In this document: piece after piece, positions 8,196 through 15,784 of the stretch
How the letters are laid out: every line of letters starts with the position of its first letter
Position numbering within the stretch: position 1 is the stretch's first letter
From: Lachnospiraceae bacterium
GTDB taxonomy: Bacteria > Bacillota > Clostridia > Lachnospirales > Lachnospiraceae
Reading direction: 5' to 3'
Assembly: GCA_900765975.1 (NCBI GenBank)
Contig: CAAFTS010000129.1
Location: 1-31,696 of the forward strand
DNA: 31,696 nt
Made by a program: the position numbers and the translations under genes
The notes under the pieces: generated by a model
Databases searched by the model: none
What the model saw: the letters and a program-made list of their open reading frames with translations, nothing else
What the model was told of the DNA's origin: nothing

Positions 8196-8788
8196 TTCAC
8201 TTAGCAAAGTATTTTTGAGCTTAGTGAGAGGCTTCATCCCAAGCGTTGGCGAGGTATTATCAAGCCTAGGCATAAGGATGGGGTTGATGTAGTGTTTAGT
8301 AATTTAGGCGGCTGACAGTTGACACACCAGGAGGCGTGTAGACTGTTTAATATACAGTAAGGATACATCGCATATCTATCACAGGTACCGGTAGAGTCGG
8401 TGTTCTATTGCGTTAATAGAAATCATATTACGCAAGTGTATATTGCTTAAAATACCCGATTTGTACGGATGTTCACAGGCGAATCGGGAAAGGATGTGAA
8501 TATTCGCATCTGGGCTGGGATATCGGGAGCATATCCCGGTAGGGTATTAGATAGAAAGTAATATCCGCAGCCTCAATTTGGGACAATAGTAGACCATGCG
8601 CAGAATTGGATGGAAATCGATACAAGTTTACTTGTATATCGATTGACAGACAAGAATGCATTTGGCGTACGCCAAACAGCAAGATGGAGTACGAAGTACG
8701 GAATCGAGCTAAAGCATGGCGGAACAAGCCATTGCGTAGCATGGCAAAAAGCAAACAGAGACAAAGAAAGAAAATGGAGGAAAGACAC
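8196..8788 (+). ncRNA. Candidate large structured RNA / leader between rpmJ and rpsM
   Basis: There is no convincing ORF here, but inverted repeats fill the region: TTCACTTAGC/GCTTAGTGAG (8196-8228), ACACACC/GGCGTGT (8322-8339), TTGCGTTAAT/ATTACGCAA (8408-8435), CCCGATT/AATCGGG (8455-8488), GATGTGAATATTCGCATC (8493-8510), GGGATAT/ATATCCC (8517-8537), TATTA/TAATA (8545-8563), AATCGATACAAG/CTTGTATATCGATT (8615-8644), TTTGGCGTACGCCAAA (8661-8676) and GCATGGC/GCCATTGC (8714-8735). Sense orientation with the operon is assumed. I do not recognise a known riboswitch, RNase P, tmRNA, group I or group II intron core. It could be a long leader for rpsM-rplQ (which includes rpsD, whose S4 product represses the alpha operon in E. 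coli), an independent RNA processed from the operon transcript, or a decayed insertion. Confidence 0.5.
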
Positions 8789-9157
8789 ATGGCTCGTATT
8801 GCAGGTGTAGACTTACCAAGAGACAAACGTGTAGAAATTGGTTTGACTTATATTTATGGAATTGGAAGAACAAGTTCAAACCGTATTTTAGCAGAGGCTG
8901 GAGTAGATCCAAGCACTCGTGTCAGAGATTTGACACAGGATGACGTTAAGAAAATCAGTGAGATCATCGACGCTTCTCAGATGGTAGAAGGTGATTTGAG
9001 AAGAGAGATCCAGCTGAACATTAAGAGATTAAAAGAAATCGGTTGCTATCGTGGAATCCGTCATAGAAAAGGACTTCCGGTACGTGGACAGAAGACAAAG
9101 ACTAATGCAAGAACATGCAAGGGTCCAAAGAGAACTGTAGCAAATAAGAAGAAATAA
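8789..9157 (+). CDS. rpsM: 30S ribosomal protein S13
   Basis: The 122-residue protein starts [20 protein letters not shown] and continues [14 protein letters not shown] with the C-terminal [18 protein letters not shown] tail. S13 contacts P-site tRNA and bridges to L5. I use ATG 8789 with GGAGG at 8776-8780. The open frame extends upstream to 8606, but the extra ~61 residues are not conserved S13 sequence and coincide with inverted repeats, so they are not coding. Translation may be affected by the structures just upstream. Confidence 0.97.
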   Translation: MARIAGVDLPRDKRVEIGLTYIYGIGRTSSNRILAEAGVDPSTRVRDLTQDDVKKISEIIDASQMVEGDLRREIQLNIKRLKEIGCYRGIRHRKGLPVRGQKTKTNARTCKGPKRTVANKKK

Positions 9158-9200
9158 TCATTGATAAAATTTGAAGAAAGAAGAAAGTAGGTTAGTTTAA

Positions 9201-9596
9201 ATGGCTAAGAAAGTTACAAAAAAAGTGACAAAAAAACGTGTCAAGAAAAACGTTGAACGAGGACAGGCTCACATCCAGTCATCTTTTAATAATACAATCG
9301 TAACATTAACAGATGCTCAGGGAAATGCTCTTTCATGGGCAAGTGCAGGCGGTCTGGGATTTAGAGGTTCAAGAAAATCTACTCCATATGCAGCTCAGAT
9401 GGCAGCTGAGACAGCAGCAAAAGCAGCATTGGTACATGGTCTGAAGACTGTAGACGTATTCGTAAAAGGACCTGGTTCAGGAAGAGAAGCAGCAATTCGT
9501 GCATTACAGGCATGTGGTATTGATGTAGTAAGTATCAAAGATGTTACTCCGGTACCGCACAACGGATGTCGTCCACCGAAACGTAGAAGAGTCTAA
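9201..9596 (+). CDS. rpsK: 30S ribosomal protein S11
   Basis: The 131-residue product has a lysine-rich N-terminus ([20 protein letters not shown]) and the S11 core [39 protein letters not shown] and the C-terminal [19 protein letters not shown]11 forms part of the platform at the mRNA exit. The ribosome-binding site is weaker than those of neighbours (AAGTAGGTTAG, about 7-10 nt upstream). Confidence 0.97.
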   Translation: MAKKVTKKVTKKRVKKNVERGQAHIQSSFNNTIVTLTDAQGNALSWASAGGLGFRGSRKSTPYAAQMAAETAAKAALVHGLKTVDVFVKGPGSGREAAIRALQACGIDVVSIKDVTPVPHNGCRPPKRRRV

Positions 9597-9629
9597 TCAG
9601 TAACTGTATTCATATAGGAGGAAATTAAA

Positions 9630-10223
9630 ATGGCAGTAAATAGAGTTCCAGTTCTTAAAAGATGCCGTTCATTAGGTATGGACCCAATCTATTTAGGAAT
9701 TAATAAAAAATCTAATAGACAGCTGAAAAGAGCAAATAGAAAAATGAGCGAGTATGGTCTTCAGTTACGTGAAAAACAGAAAGCTAAATTTATCTACGGT
9801 GTATTAGAGAAACCTTTCAGAAACTACTATGCAAAAGCAAAACAGATGGATGGAATGACAGGTGAAAACCTTATGATCCTTCTGGAATCCAGACTGGACA
9901 ATGTAATGTTCCGTATGGGATTTGCAAGAACAAGAAAAGAAGCACGTCAGATCGTTGATCACAAGCACGTACTTGTTAATGGTAAACAGGTGAATATCCC
10001 ATCTTACCTTGTAAAAGCAGGAGATGTGATTGAAATCAAAGAGAAACACAAAGGATGCCAGAGATACAAAGACATTCTGGAAGTAACAGGCGGAAACATG
10101 ATTCCTGACTGGTTGGAAGTAGACGCAGAGAACCTGAAAGGTGAAGTAAAAGAACTTCCGAAGAGAGAAGCAATCGATGTTCCGGTTGACGAGATGCTGA
10201 TTGTCGAGTTGTATTCTAAATAA
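9630..10223 (+). CDS. rpsD: 30S ribosomal protein S4
   Basis: The 197-residue product has an N-terminal S4 domain beginning MAVNRVPVLKRCRSLGMDP without the Cys4 zinc site, and an S4 RNA-binding domain LESRLDNVMFRMGFARTRKE-ARQIVDHKHVLVNGK (about residues 90-125). S4 nucleates 30S assembly; in E. coli it represses its own operon by binding the leader upstream of rpsM. In Bacillus rpsD is elsewhere, so its place between rpsK and rpoA here is the clostridial arrangement and makes S4 feedback on this operon plausible. AGGAGG precedes the ATG. Confidence 0.97.
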   Translation: MAVNRVPVLKRCRSLGMDPIYLGINKKSNRQLKRANRKMSEYGLQLREKQKAKFIYGVLEKPFRNYYAKAKQMDGMTGENLMILLESRLDNVMFRMGFARTRKEARQIVDHKHVLVNGKQVNIPSYLVKAGDVIEIKEKHKGCQRYKDILEVTGGNMIPDWLEVDAENLKGEVKELPKREAIDVPVDEMLIVELYSK

Positions 10224-10293
10224 TCTCTGAATATAGCAAAAGGCAGCATCGTATCCCCTCAACATATTTTAACCCATAAGGAGGGTCTGTGTA

Positions 10294-11253
10294 GTGTTTG
10301 ATTTTAATAAACCGAATATTGAAATTACTGAGATTTCAGAAGATAAAAAATATGGACGTTTTGTAGTAGAACCTCTTGAAAGAGGATACGGAACTACACT
10401 GGGCAATTCCCTGAGAAGAATTATGCTTTCTTCTCTTCCGGGAGCTGCAATCAGTTCTGTAAAGATTGATGGAGTTCTGCATGAATTCAGTTCCATTCCG
10501 GGTGTAAAAGAAGATGTGACAGAGATTATCATGAATTTAAAATCATTGGCAATCAAGAATACATCTGAATCAGACGAAGTAAAAACTGCATATATCGAAT
10601 TTGAGGGTGAGGGCGTTGTAACAGGCGCTGACATCCAGACAGACTCTGATATTGAGATTATGAATCCTGAGCAGGTAATTGCTACCTTAAGCGGTGGTAA
10701 AGACAGCAAATTGTACATGGAACTTTCCATTACAAAGGGCAGAGGATACGTAAGTGCAGATAAGAATAAGAGTGATGATTTGCCGATCGGTGTAATTCCG
10801 ATTGATTCCATCTATACTCCGGTAGAACGTGTAAATCTTACTGTAGAAAATACACGTGTTGGTCAGATTACAGATTATGATAAACTGACTCTGGATGTAT
10901 GGACAAAAGGCACAATGCTTCCGGATGAGGCAGTAAGTCTTGCGGCAAAAGTACTCAGCGAGCATCTGAAATTATTCATTGACCTTTCTGAAGTGGCACA
11001 GGCTGCTGAGGTCATGATTGAAAAAGAAGATGATGAGAAAGAAAAAGTTCTAGAAATGAGCATTGATGAACTTGAATTGTCTGTTCGTTCCTATAACTGT
11101 CTGAAGAGAGCCGGAATCAACACTGTTGAGGAACTGACAAATAAGACACCGGAAGATATGATGAAAGTACGAAATCTGGGACGTAAGTCTCTGGAAGAAG
11201 TTCTGGCAAAATTGAAAGAGTTAAATCTTGAACTCAATTCTGGTGAAGAATAA
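10294..11253 (+). CDS. rpoA: DNA-directed RNA polymerase alpha subunit
   Basis: The 319-residue alpha subunit starts at GTG 10294, 8 nt after AAGGAGGG. The N-terminal assembly domain (about residues 1-230) contains [20 protein letters not shown] and the C-terminal domain (about 255-312) contains [20 protein letters not shown] and [19 protein letters not shown], which contact UP elements and activators. A glutamate-rich linker ([14 protein letters not shown]) separates them. Length is typical. Confidence 0.98.
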   Translation: MFDFNKPNIEITEISEDKKYGRFVVEPLERGYGTTLGNSLRRIMLSSLPGAAISSVKIDGVLHEFSSIPGVKEDVTEIIMNLKSLAIKNTSESDEVKTAYIEFEGEGVVTGADIQTDSDIEIMNPEQVIATLSGGKDSKLYMELSITKGRGYVSADKNKSDDLPIGVIPIDSIYTPVERVNLTVENTRVGQITDYDKLTLDVWTKGTMLPDEAVSLAAKVLSEHLKLFIDLSEVAQAAEVMIEKEDDEKEKVLEMSIDELELSVRSYNCLKRAGINTVEELTNKTPEDMMKVRNLGRKSLEEVLAKLKELNLELNSGEE

Positions 11254-11290
11254 GAAAAAGCATATGCTTAATACTTAAATTTTCTGTCAG

Positions 11291-11336
11291 TAAGCCCGAA
11301 GTGCATGGCAGGAGCATTTGATTAATAAGCCCGAAG
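11291..11336 (+). repeat. 11-bp direct repeat in the rpoA-rplQ spacer
   Basis: TAAGCCCGAAG occurs at 11291-11301 and again at 11326-11336, 35 bp apart, each followed by a TGCAT-containing sequence. The 112-nt spacer also has the palindrome AAGCATATGCTT just after rpoA (near 11258-11269). Function unknown; it may record a small duplication. Confidence 0.6.
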
Positions 11337-11365
11337 ATTGCATAACCAAATGGAGGAATAATAAA

Positions 11366-11902
11366 ATGGCAAAATATAGAAAGCTGGGAAGAACATCCAG
11401 CCAGAGAAAAGCCCTGATCAGAAATCAGGTAACAGCTCTTCTGAATAACGGAAGAATGATCACAACAGAAGCAAAGGCTAAAGAAATCCGTAAGGTAGCT
11501 GAAGGCCTGATCGCTATGGCAGTAAAAGAAAAAGATAATTTTGAAGAAGTTACTGTAATGGCTAAAGTTGCTCGTAAAGATGCAAATGGTAAGAGAGTAA
11601 AAGAAGTTGTAGATGGTAAAAAAGTTACTGTTTATGATGAAGTAGAAAAGAAGATCAAAAAAGATATGCCAAGCAGACTTCATGCAAGAAGAGAGATGCT
11701 GAAAGTACTGTATCCGGTAAAAGAAGTTCCTACAGCAGCTGCTGGCAAGAAGAAAAACACAAAAGAAGTTGATCTTGTAGAAAAACTGTTTACAGAGATT
11801 GCTCCAAAATACGAGAACCGTAACGGTGGTTACACAAGAATCGTTAAGATTGGTCAGCGTAAAGGTGACGCAGCAATGGAAGTACTCATTGAGTTGGTAT
11901 AA
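11366..11902 (+). CDS. rplQ: 50S ribosomal protein L17, extended form
   Basis: The product is 178 residues starting [20 protein letters not shown] with the conserved [20 protein letters not shown] and C-terminal [21 protein letters not shown]17 sits near the tunnel exit. It is longer than the ~120-residue Bacillus form: about 55 residues, roughly 65-135 and rich in Lys/Val (for example [20 protein letters not shown]), are inserted before the C-terminal motif. I set the start at ATG 11366 after GGAGG; an in-frame upstream extension to 11318 is not conserved. Confidence 0.96.
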   Translation: MAKYRKLGRTSSQRKALIRNQVTALLNNGRMITTEAKAKEIRKVAEGLIAMAVKEKDNFEEVTVMAKVARKDANGKRVKEVVDGKKVTVYDEVEKKIKKDMPSRLHARREMLKVLYPVKEVPTAAAGKKKNTKEVDLVEKLFTEIAPKYENRNGGYTRIVKIGQRKGDAAMEVLIELV

Positions 11903-11914
11903 TCGATGTATGTG

Positions 11915-11944
11915 GAGACGAGGTGGAAACCTCGTCTCTTTTTT
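11915..11944 (+). terminator. Intrinsic terminator of the ribosomal protein operon
   Basis: GAGACGAGG (11915-11923) pairs perfectly with CCTCGTCTC (11930-11938) around a 6-nt loop and is followed by six T residues. It lies 12 nt after the rplQ stop and ends the superoperon. Confidence 0.95.
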
Positions 11945-11987
11945 ATTCATCGATTCTCTTGTTTTAATATGAAAATAGGGAATTTGG

Positions 11988-12016
11988 TTGAAAAGGCATA
12001 GTGAAAATGATATTCT
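11988..12016 (+). promoter_or_regulatory. Promoter of the 12053 gene
   Basis: TTGAAA (11988-11993), 17-nt spacer, TATTCT (12011-12016), about 37 nt before the GTG start. Confidence 0.55.
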
Positions 12017-12052
12017 AGTGAATAGAAAATGAAAACCTAGGAGGAAGTAACT

Positions 12053-12997
12053 GTGAAATCAACAGGAAGGAACTATTTTAGAATATTTTTGGCACTTCTT
12101 CTTACAGGAGGCTTACTCTATGCGTTTTACAATGTAATTGATCACCGCATCCAGGGGCGTTCTAATTTGAGGCAGATGGAAGAGATTACAAAGCCTATTT
12201 TAAAATCTGTTCATGATTCTGAGCGAATGGAATGTAATGCCTCTGTTATATTACAGATTGGAGAGGAGAAAAAGGAAGATACTACAAAAAAGATGGGGAT
12301 GATCCACGATTTTCGTCATAGGCGCATGCAAGTGTCTTATGGAGAGTTGAGGGTGATTTTTGAATATGACGGCGATGATTTGCATATTTATTCAAAAGGA
12401 GTTTCACCGATTTACAATAAAAGAGAAATGAAGCTCCAAAGAGTACGGACGGATCAGTGGATTGTATATCCAACAGAAAAAATGTTTGGGTTAAAACAGA
12501 AAAAAGGTGAGAATGACAGGCTCTCTTATGGGTATTTAAATAATAGGAAGTATCTTGTTAAGATTCAGGATGAGGGAAAGGTGCTCATTGGAGAGAAGGA
12601 GTATAAAAAATATAAGGCTGTTGTTCGAAATACATTAAAAGATCCAAGTGTGAAAGAAAATGAAAATGGAAATGGATTCCGTAAAATGCTAAGTGCTCAT
12701 GGGGTGAGTGCAATGGATTTAAAAAAGGAATATCCTCAGGTGTATAAGAAACTGAAAGATATTTATTATAGAGATACAGAAGATTTGTATATTTGGCTGG
12801 ATGAAAATGGTGATATGGCAAGGATCGAAAAGGACTATACTTTTACGTATTATCTCGATGTTATGAAACAGAACTCTGAAAAAATATATGATAAAGTTGG
12901 CCAGTATCAATATCCTAATGTGATATGTCAGCAAAATTATACATACAATCCGACATGTGGAAGAGTGGAAATGCCGGAAAGCTTCGAAGAATTGTGA
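12053..12997 (+). CDS. Membrane-anchored extracytoplasmic protein of unknown function
   Basis: I do not recognise a named family. The 314-residue product has an N-terminal hydrophobic segment (about residues 10-27, FRIFLALLLTGGLLYAFYNV) without a lipobox cysteine, so it is probably a signal anchor with the remainder outside the membrane. The rest is soluble, mostly beta-prone and charged, with tyrosine-rich stretches such as VIFEYDGDDLHIYSKGVSP and DLYIWLDENGDMARIEKDYT, reminiscent of lipoprotein-like beta folds, but this is only an impression. It starts with GTG after AGGAGGA (12039-12045). It has its own promoter and terminator, so it appears monocistronic. The stop codon lies in the terminator loop. 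Confidence 0.8.
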   Translation: MKSTGRNYFRIFLALLLTGGLLYAFYNVIDHRIQGRSNLRQMEEITKPILKSVHDSERMECNASVILQIGEEKKEDTTKKMGMIHDFRHRRMQVSYGELRVIFEYDGDDLHIYSKGVSPIYNKREMKLQRVRTDQWIVYPTEKMFGLKQKKGENDRLSYGYLNNRKYLVKIQDEGKVLIGEKEYKKYKAVVRNTLKDPSVKENENGNGFRKMLSAHGVSAMDLKKEYPQVYKKLKDIYYRDTEDLYIWLDENGDMARIEKDYTFTYYLDVMKQNSEKIYDKVGQYQYPNVICQQNYTYNPTCGRVEMPESFEEL

Positions 12998-13013
12998 GAT
13001 TCTTCGAAGTTTT
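12982..13013 (+). terminator. Terminator overlapping the end of the 12053 gene
   Basis: CTTCGAAGAAT (12982-12992) and ATTCTTCGAAG (12999-13009) form an 11-bp perfect stem with loop TGTGAG, followed by TTTTC. The left arm encodes the last residues of the upstream protein and the TGA stop falls in the loop at 12995-12997. Confidence 0.8.
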
Positions 13014-13035
13014 CTAATTATAAGTGAGGATGAAG

Positions 13036-13863
13036 ATGAGTCAGATAAAGATGATAGGGCTGGATCTGGACGGTACCCTTCTGAATACAAGAAAAGAATT
13101 GACAGATTACAGTAAAAAGGTGTTACAAAAAGCGATTGACGAAGGAATAATCGTTCTTGTTGCGACAGGACGTCCTTATACGGGGATTCCAGAAGAACTG
13201 AGAAACTTTCCGGGAATGCGATATGCATTAACTTCGAATGGTGCGCGGGTACTGGATACGCAGGAAGGGAAAATATTGATCGAAGAGCTTTTACCAAGTG
13301 AAGATGCCATTAGAGCGTTGAAGGTTTTTAGAAAATACGATACAATGCAGGAAATCTATTTTGATGGTCAAGGTTATGCAGATGAAGAAAAAATGGCACA
13401 AATTCAAAGATATCATCACAATCCGCATATGTGGGATTATGTGAGAAAGAGTCGAATTGTAGTTCCAGATATTATTAAGTTGGCGGAACAAAGACAACTG
13501 CCTATGGATAAAATTCAAGGATTGTTTGCGGATATGAGCGAGCGTGAAGCGGCGTGGAAAGAACTAGAGAAAGATCAGAAGCTGGAGTTGGTCGGTTCTT
13601 TGAAATATAATATTGAAGTCAACGCGGCAGGGGTAAATAAAGGAAAAGGCCTTGTAAAGCTGGGACAATTATTGGGAATCAAAAAGGAAGAGATTATGGC
13701 ATGTGGAGATGGAGATAATGATGTGACCATGCTGCAGGAAGTCGGTCTTGGAGTTGCGATGGCGAATGCAGAAGAGTTGGTGCTGCGAGCAGCTGATTGT
13801 GTGACAGAAAGTAACGATGCGGATGGAGTGGCAAAGGCGATTGAGCGATTTGTACTTTCTTAA
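13036..13863 (+). CDS. Cof-type HAD-superfamily phosphatase
   Basis: The ~275-residue protein is a cytoplasmic HAD hydrolase of the Cof/IIB subfamily, which dephosphorylates sugar phosphates, nucleotides or flavin intermediates. Motif I is GLDLDGTLL with nucleophile Asp10, motif II includes VATGRPYTG (about 41-49), the motif III lysine lies in NKGKGLVKL (about 201-209), and motif IV is GDGDND (about 224-229). The cap domain between residues 80 and 190 is C2-type in size. ATG 13036 follows GAGGA; GTG 13024 and ATG 13030 are alternatives. The substrate cannot be predicted. It lies 24 nt upstream of uppP and is probably co-transcribed with it. Confidence 0.9.
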   Translation: MSQIKMIGLDLDGTLLNTRKELTDYSKKVLQKAIDEGIIVLVATGRPYTGIPEELRNFPGMRYALTSNGARVLDTQEGKILIEELLPSEDAIRALKVFRKYDTMQEIYFDGQGYADEEKMAQIQRYHHNPHMWDYVRKSRIVVPDIIKLAEQRQLPMDKIQGLFADMSEREAAWKELEKDQKLELVGSLKYNIEVNAAGVNKGKGLVKLGQLLGIKKEEIMACGDGDNDVTMLQEVGLGVAMANAEELVLRAADCVTESNDADGVAKAIERFVLS

Positions 13864-13887
13864 GTGGGAATGAGAGGAGAAGAAGAG

Positions 13888-14718
13888 ATGTTAGAAGCAT
13901 TAAAAGTAATTATTTTAGGAATAGTGGAAGGGATTACGGAATGGCTTCCAATCAGTAGTACCGGACATTTGATTCTGGTAGAGGAATTCATTCATTTGGA
14001 ATTGAGCAAAGAGTTTGTGGAAATGTTCAATATTGTGATTCAGTTTGGCGCAATACTGGCGGTTATTATGATATATTTTCATAAATTAAACCCATTTGCA
14101 AGGAGCAAAACGAAGAAACAACAGATGTTGACAGTACAATTGTGGATTAAGGTTGCAATCGCAACAATACCGGCGATGATCGTAGGTTTGCTCTTTGATG
14201 ATTATGTAGACGAACATTTTATGAATGCATATGTAGTGTCGGCAATGTTGATTATCTATGGTATTCTTTATATTATCGTTGAAAAGAGAAACGAAAATAA
14301 AACACCTGCAGTGACTAAATTAACACAGCTTACAATTCCTATGGTATTGGCGATTGGTGGATTTCAAGTGCTTGCAATTATTCCAGGAACATCACGCTCC
14401 GGCGCTACGATTCTGGGAGGTCTTTTGATTGGGGCATCACGAGGAGTGGCTGCTGAGTTCACATTCTTTCTTGCGATTCCGGTTATGTTTGGCTGGAGTG
14501 CTTTGAAGATGCTGAAATTCGGCTTTGCATTTACAGCGCAAGAACTTATTTTATTATTACTGGGATGCGCAGTTGCATTTGGCGTGTCAGTATTTGCAAT
14601 CAAGTTTTTGATGCAGTATATCAAGAATCATGATTTTAAGGTTTTTGGTTATTATCGAATCGTACTCGGTGTTATTGTATTCTTGTATTTTGGAATTACA
14701 GCAGTCCTTTCAATGTAA
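13888..14718 (+). CDS. uppP: Undecaprenyl-diphosphatase (BacA/UppP)
   Basis: The 276-residue integral membrane enzyme dephosphorylates undecaprenyl diphosphate to recycle the lipid carrier for peptidoglycan; overexpression gives bacitracin resistance. Hallmarks are EGITEWLPISSTGHLILVEE (residues 14-33) and the second signature PGTSRSGATILGGLLIG (about 166-182), with the catalytic Glu/Ser/His/Arg positions present. Several hydrophobic segments are visible. I use ATG 13888, preceded by AGAGGAGA with 7 nt spacing; the GTG at 13864 would add eight charged residues. Confidence 0.96.
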   Translation: MLEALKVIILGIVEGITEWLPISSTGHLILVEEFIHLELSKEFVEMFNIVIQFGAILAVIMIYFHKLNPFARSKTKKQQMLTVQLWIKVAIATIPAMIVGLLFDDYVDEHFMNAYVVSAMLIIYGILYIIVEKRNENKTPAVTKLTQLTIPMVLAIGGFQVLAIIPGTSRSGATILGGLLIGASRGVAAEFTFFLAIPVMFGWSALKMLKFGFAFTAQELILLLLGCAVAFGVSVFAIKFLMQYIKNHDFKVFGYYRIVLGVIVFLYFGITAVLSM

Positions 14719-14731
14719 AAGTGATAAATTA

Positions 14732-14862
14732 TGCATAACAAATATAAAAATATGCATGTATGGGCGCTAAGATTGCATAAAAATGAATATTTTTAAAAAT
14801 AATTGCATAAAACACTTGAAATTCTGCATAAATGTGCTAATATATAAACATGCCGTGCATAA
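14732..14862. promoter_or_regulatory. Six-copy phased TGCAT operator-like array upstream of the ABC transporter
   Basis: TGCATAA occurs at 14732, 14774, 14804, 14825 and 14856, and TGCATG at 14753, all on the plus strand. Start-to-start spacings are 21, 21, 30, 21 and 31 bp, close to two or three helical turns, so all would face the same side of the helix. The array overlaps the promoter at 14816-14843. The first copy is part of the palindrome TTATGCATAA. A cooperative amino-acid-responsive repressor is a reasonable guess; the protein is not identified. Confidence 0.65.
14816..14843 (+). promoter_or_regulatory. Promoter of the amino acid ABC transporter operon
   Basis: TTGAAA (14816-14821), 16-nt spacer and TAATAT (14838-14843) with a TGC extended -10. 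One TGCATAA copy lies in the spacer and another downstream of the expected start, so binding there should block transcription. Confidence 0.6.
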
Positions 14863-14908
14863 AGATACACGAGTGATATGATTAGTATAGATAAGCGGAG
14901 GTAGAAAA

Positions 14909-15751
14909 ATGAAAAAGTTATTAGCAGTATGTTTGACTGCAACGCTGGTTGTAGGAATGGTCGCAGGATGTGGCAGTAATGCAAAAACAGCAAAAGTAAT
15001 TGAAGTGGATTTGACAAATGAAGAGTATGCATTCGGGGTTGATAAGGATCAGCCGGAACTTCTGGAAGAAGTAAACGCATTTATCAAAGAAATCAAAGAA
15101 GATGGAACATTGGATGAAATCTGTGATAAGTATTTCGGCGGGGCAGAGCCGACTCCTGTAGAAAGTGCAAAATTGGATGAATCCAAAGATCAGCTTGTTG
15201 TTGCTACCAATGCAGCATTTGAGCCATTTGAGTATACAAAGGGTGATGCATTCGTAGGAATTGATATGGAACTGGCAGCTTTATTGGCAGAGAAACTTGG
15301 AAAAGAACTGGTTATCCAGAACATGGATTTTGATGCAGTTTGCCTGTCTGTGGGACAGCATAAATGTGACATCGCAATTGCCGGTTTGACTGTAAGTGAT
15401 GACAGAAAAGAGCATGTAACATTTACAGATTCTTACTATAAAGCATCTCAGCGTTTGATTGTTCCAAGTGAGGATACAACATTTGATGACATGAAAGACG
15501 CAAAGGAAATCGAAGAAAAGTTAAATGAACTGACAAAAGATGATAAGATTGGAGTTCAGCAGGGAACAACAGCACAGAGCTACATTGAGGGCAGCGAAGA
15601 TTTTGGATTTGCAGGACTTCCGGCAACATGTCAGCCATATAAGAGTGGTTCTTTGGCAGTACAGGATATGCTCAATGGAAATATCAAATACGTGATTATT
15701 GATGCGGCTCCAGCTTCAGCGATCACAGAGTCAATCAACGAATTGCAGTAA
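14909..15751 (+). CDS. Polar amino acid ABC transporter substrate-binding lipoprotein, apparently circularly permuted
   Basis: The 280-residue protein has a lipoprotein signal (MKKLLAVCLT...VAGC, Cys21 lipidated) and the family-3 extracellular solute-binding fold. Residues about 30-77 (KVIEVDLTNEEYAFGVDKDQ, then LLEEVNAFIKEIKEDGTLDE and CDKYFGG) look like the C-terminal strand and helices of that fold, which normally end the protein. A linker (78-94) follows, then the normal N-terminal strand QLVVATNAAFEPFEY (95-109), GIDMELAALLAEKLGKELVI, the ligand-binding GLTVSDDRKEHVTFTDSYY (159-177) and GVQQGTT (215-221). The protein ends at NGNIKYVIIDAAPASAITES and INELQ, just where the missing segment would begin. 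The two termini are close in this fold, so the permutation is structurally reasonable. Ligand is probably a polar amino acid. It is first in a three-gene operon. Confidence 0.9.
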   Translation: MKKLLAVCLTATLVVGMVAGCGSNAKTAKVIEVDLTNEEYAFGVDKDQPELLEEVNAFIKEIKEDGTLDEICDKYFGGAEPTPVESAKLDESKDQLVVATNAAFEPFEYTKGDAFVGIDMELAALLAEKLGKELVIQNMDFDAVCLSVGQHKCDIAIAGLTVSDDRKEHVTFTDSYYKASQRLIVPSEDTTFDDMKDAKEIEEKLNELTKDDKIGVQQGTTAQSYIEGSEDFGFAGLPATCQPYKSGSLAVQDMLNGNIKYVIIDAAPASAITESINELQ

Positions 15752-15784
15752 GTTAACCGAAACATAAAAGTACATAAGCAGGTC

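Noticed and set aside
8224..8292. 22-codon ORF starting GTG after rpmJ
   Set aside because: No ribosome-binding site, very short, and lies in the structured region.
8319..8352. TTGACA near 8319 as an internal promoter
   Set aside because: A perfect -35 but no acceptable -10 at 15-19 bp; the A/T matches are at 21-24 bp.
8606..8788. 61-codon N-terminal extension of S13
   Set aside because: It is in frame but unlike any S13 sequence and coincides with strong inverted repeats; GGAGG and ATG at 8789 give the normal start.
8196..8788. Group I or group II intron, RNase P RNA or tmRNA in the rpmJ-rpsM gap
   Set aside because: None of the core motifs I know for these (for example group II domain V, RNase P GAGGAAAGTCC, tmRNA acceptor) is visible; an Rfam scan would settle it.
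11318..11365. 16-residue N-terminal extension of L17
   Set aside because: Not conserved; the family start MAKYRKLGR has its own GGAGG.
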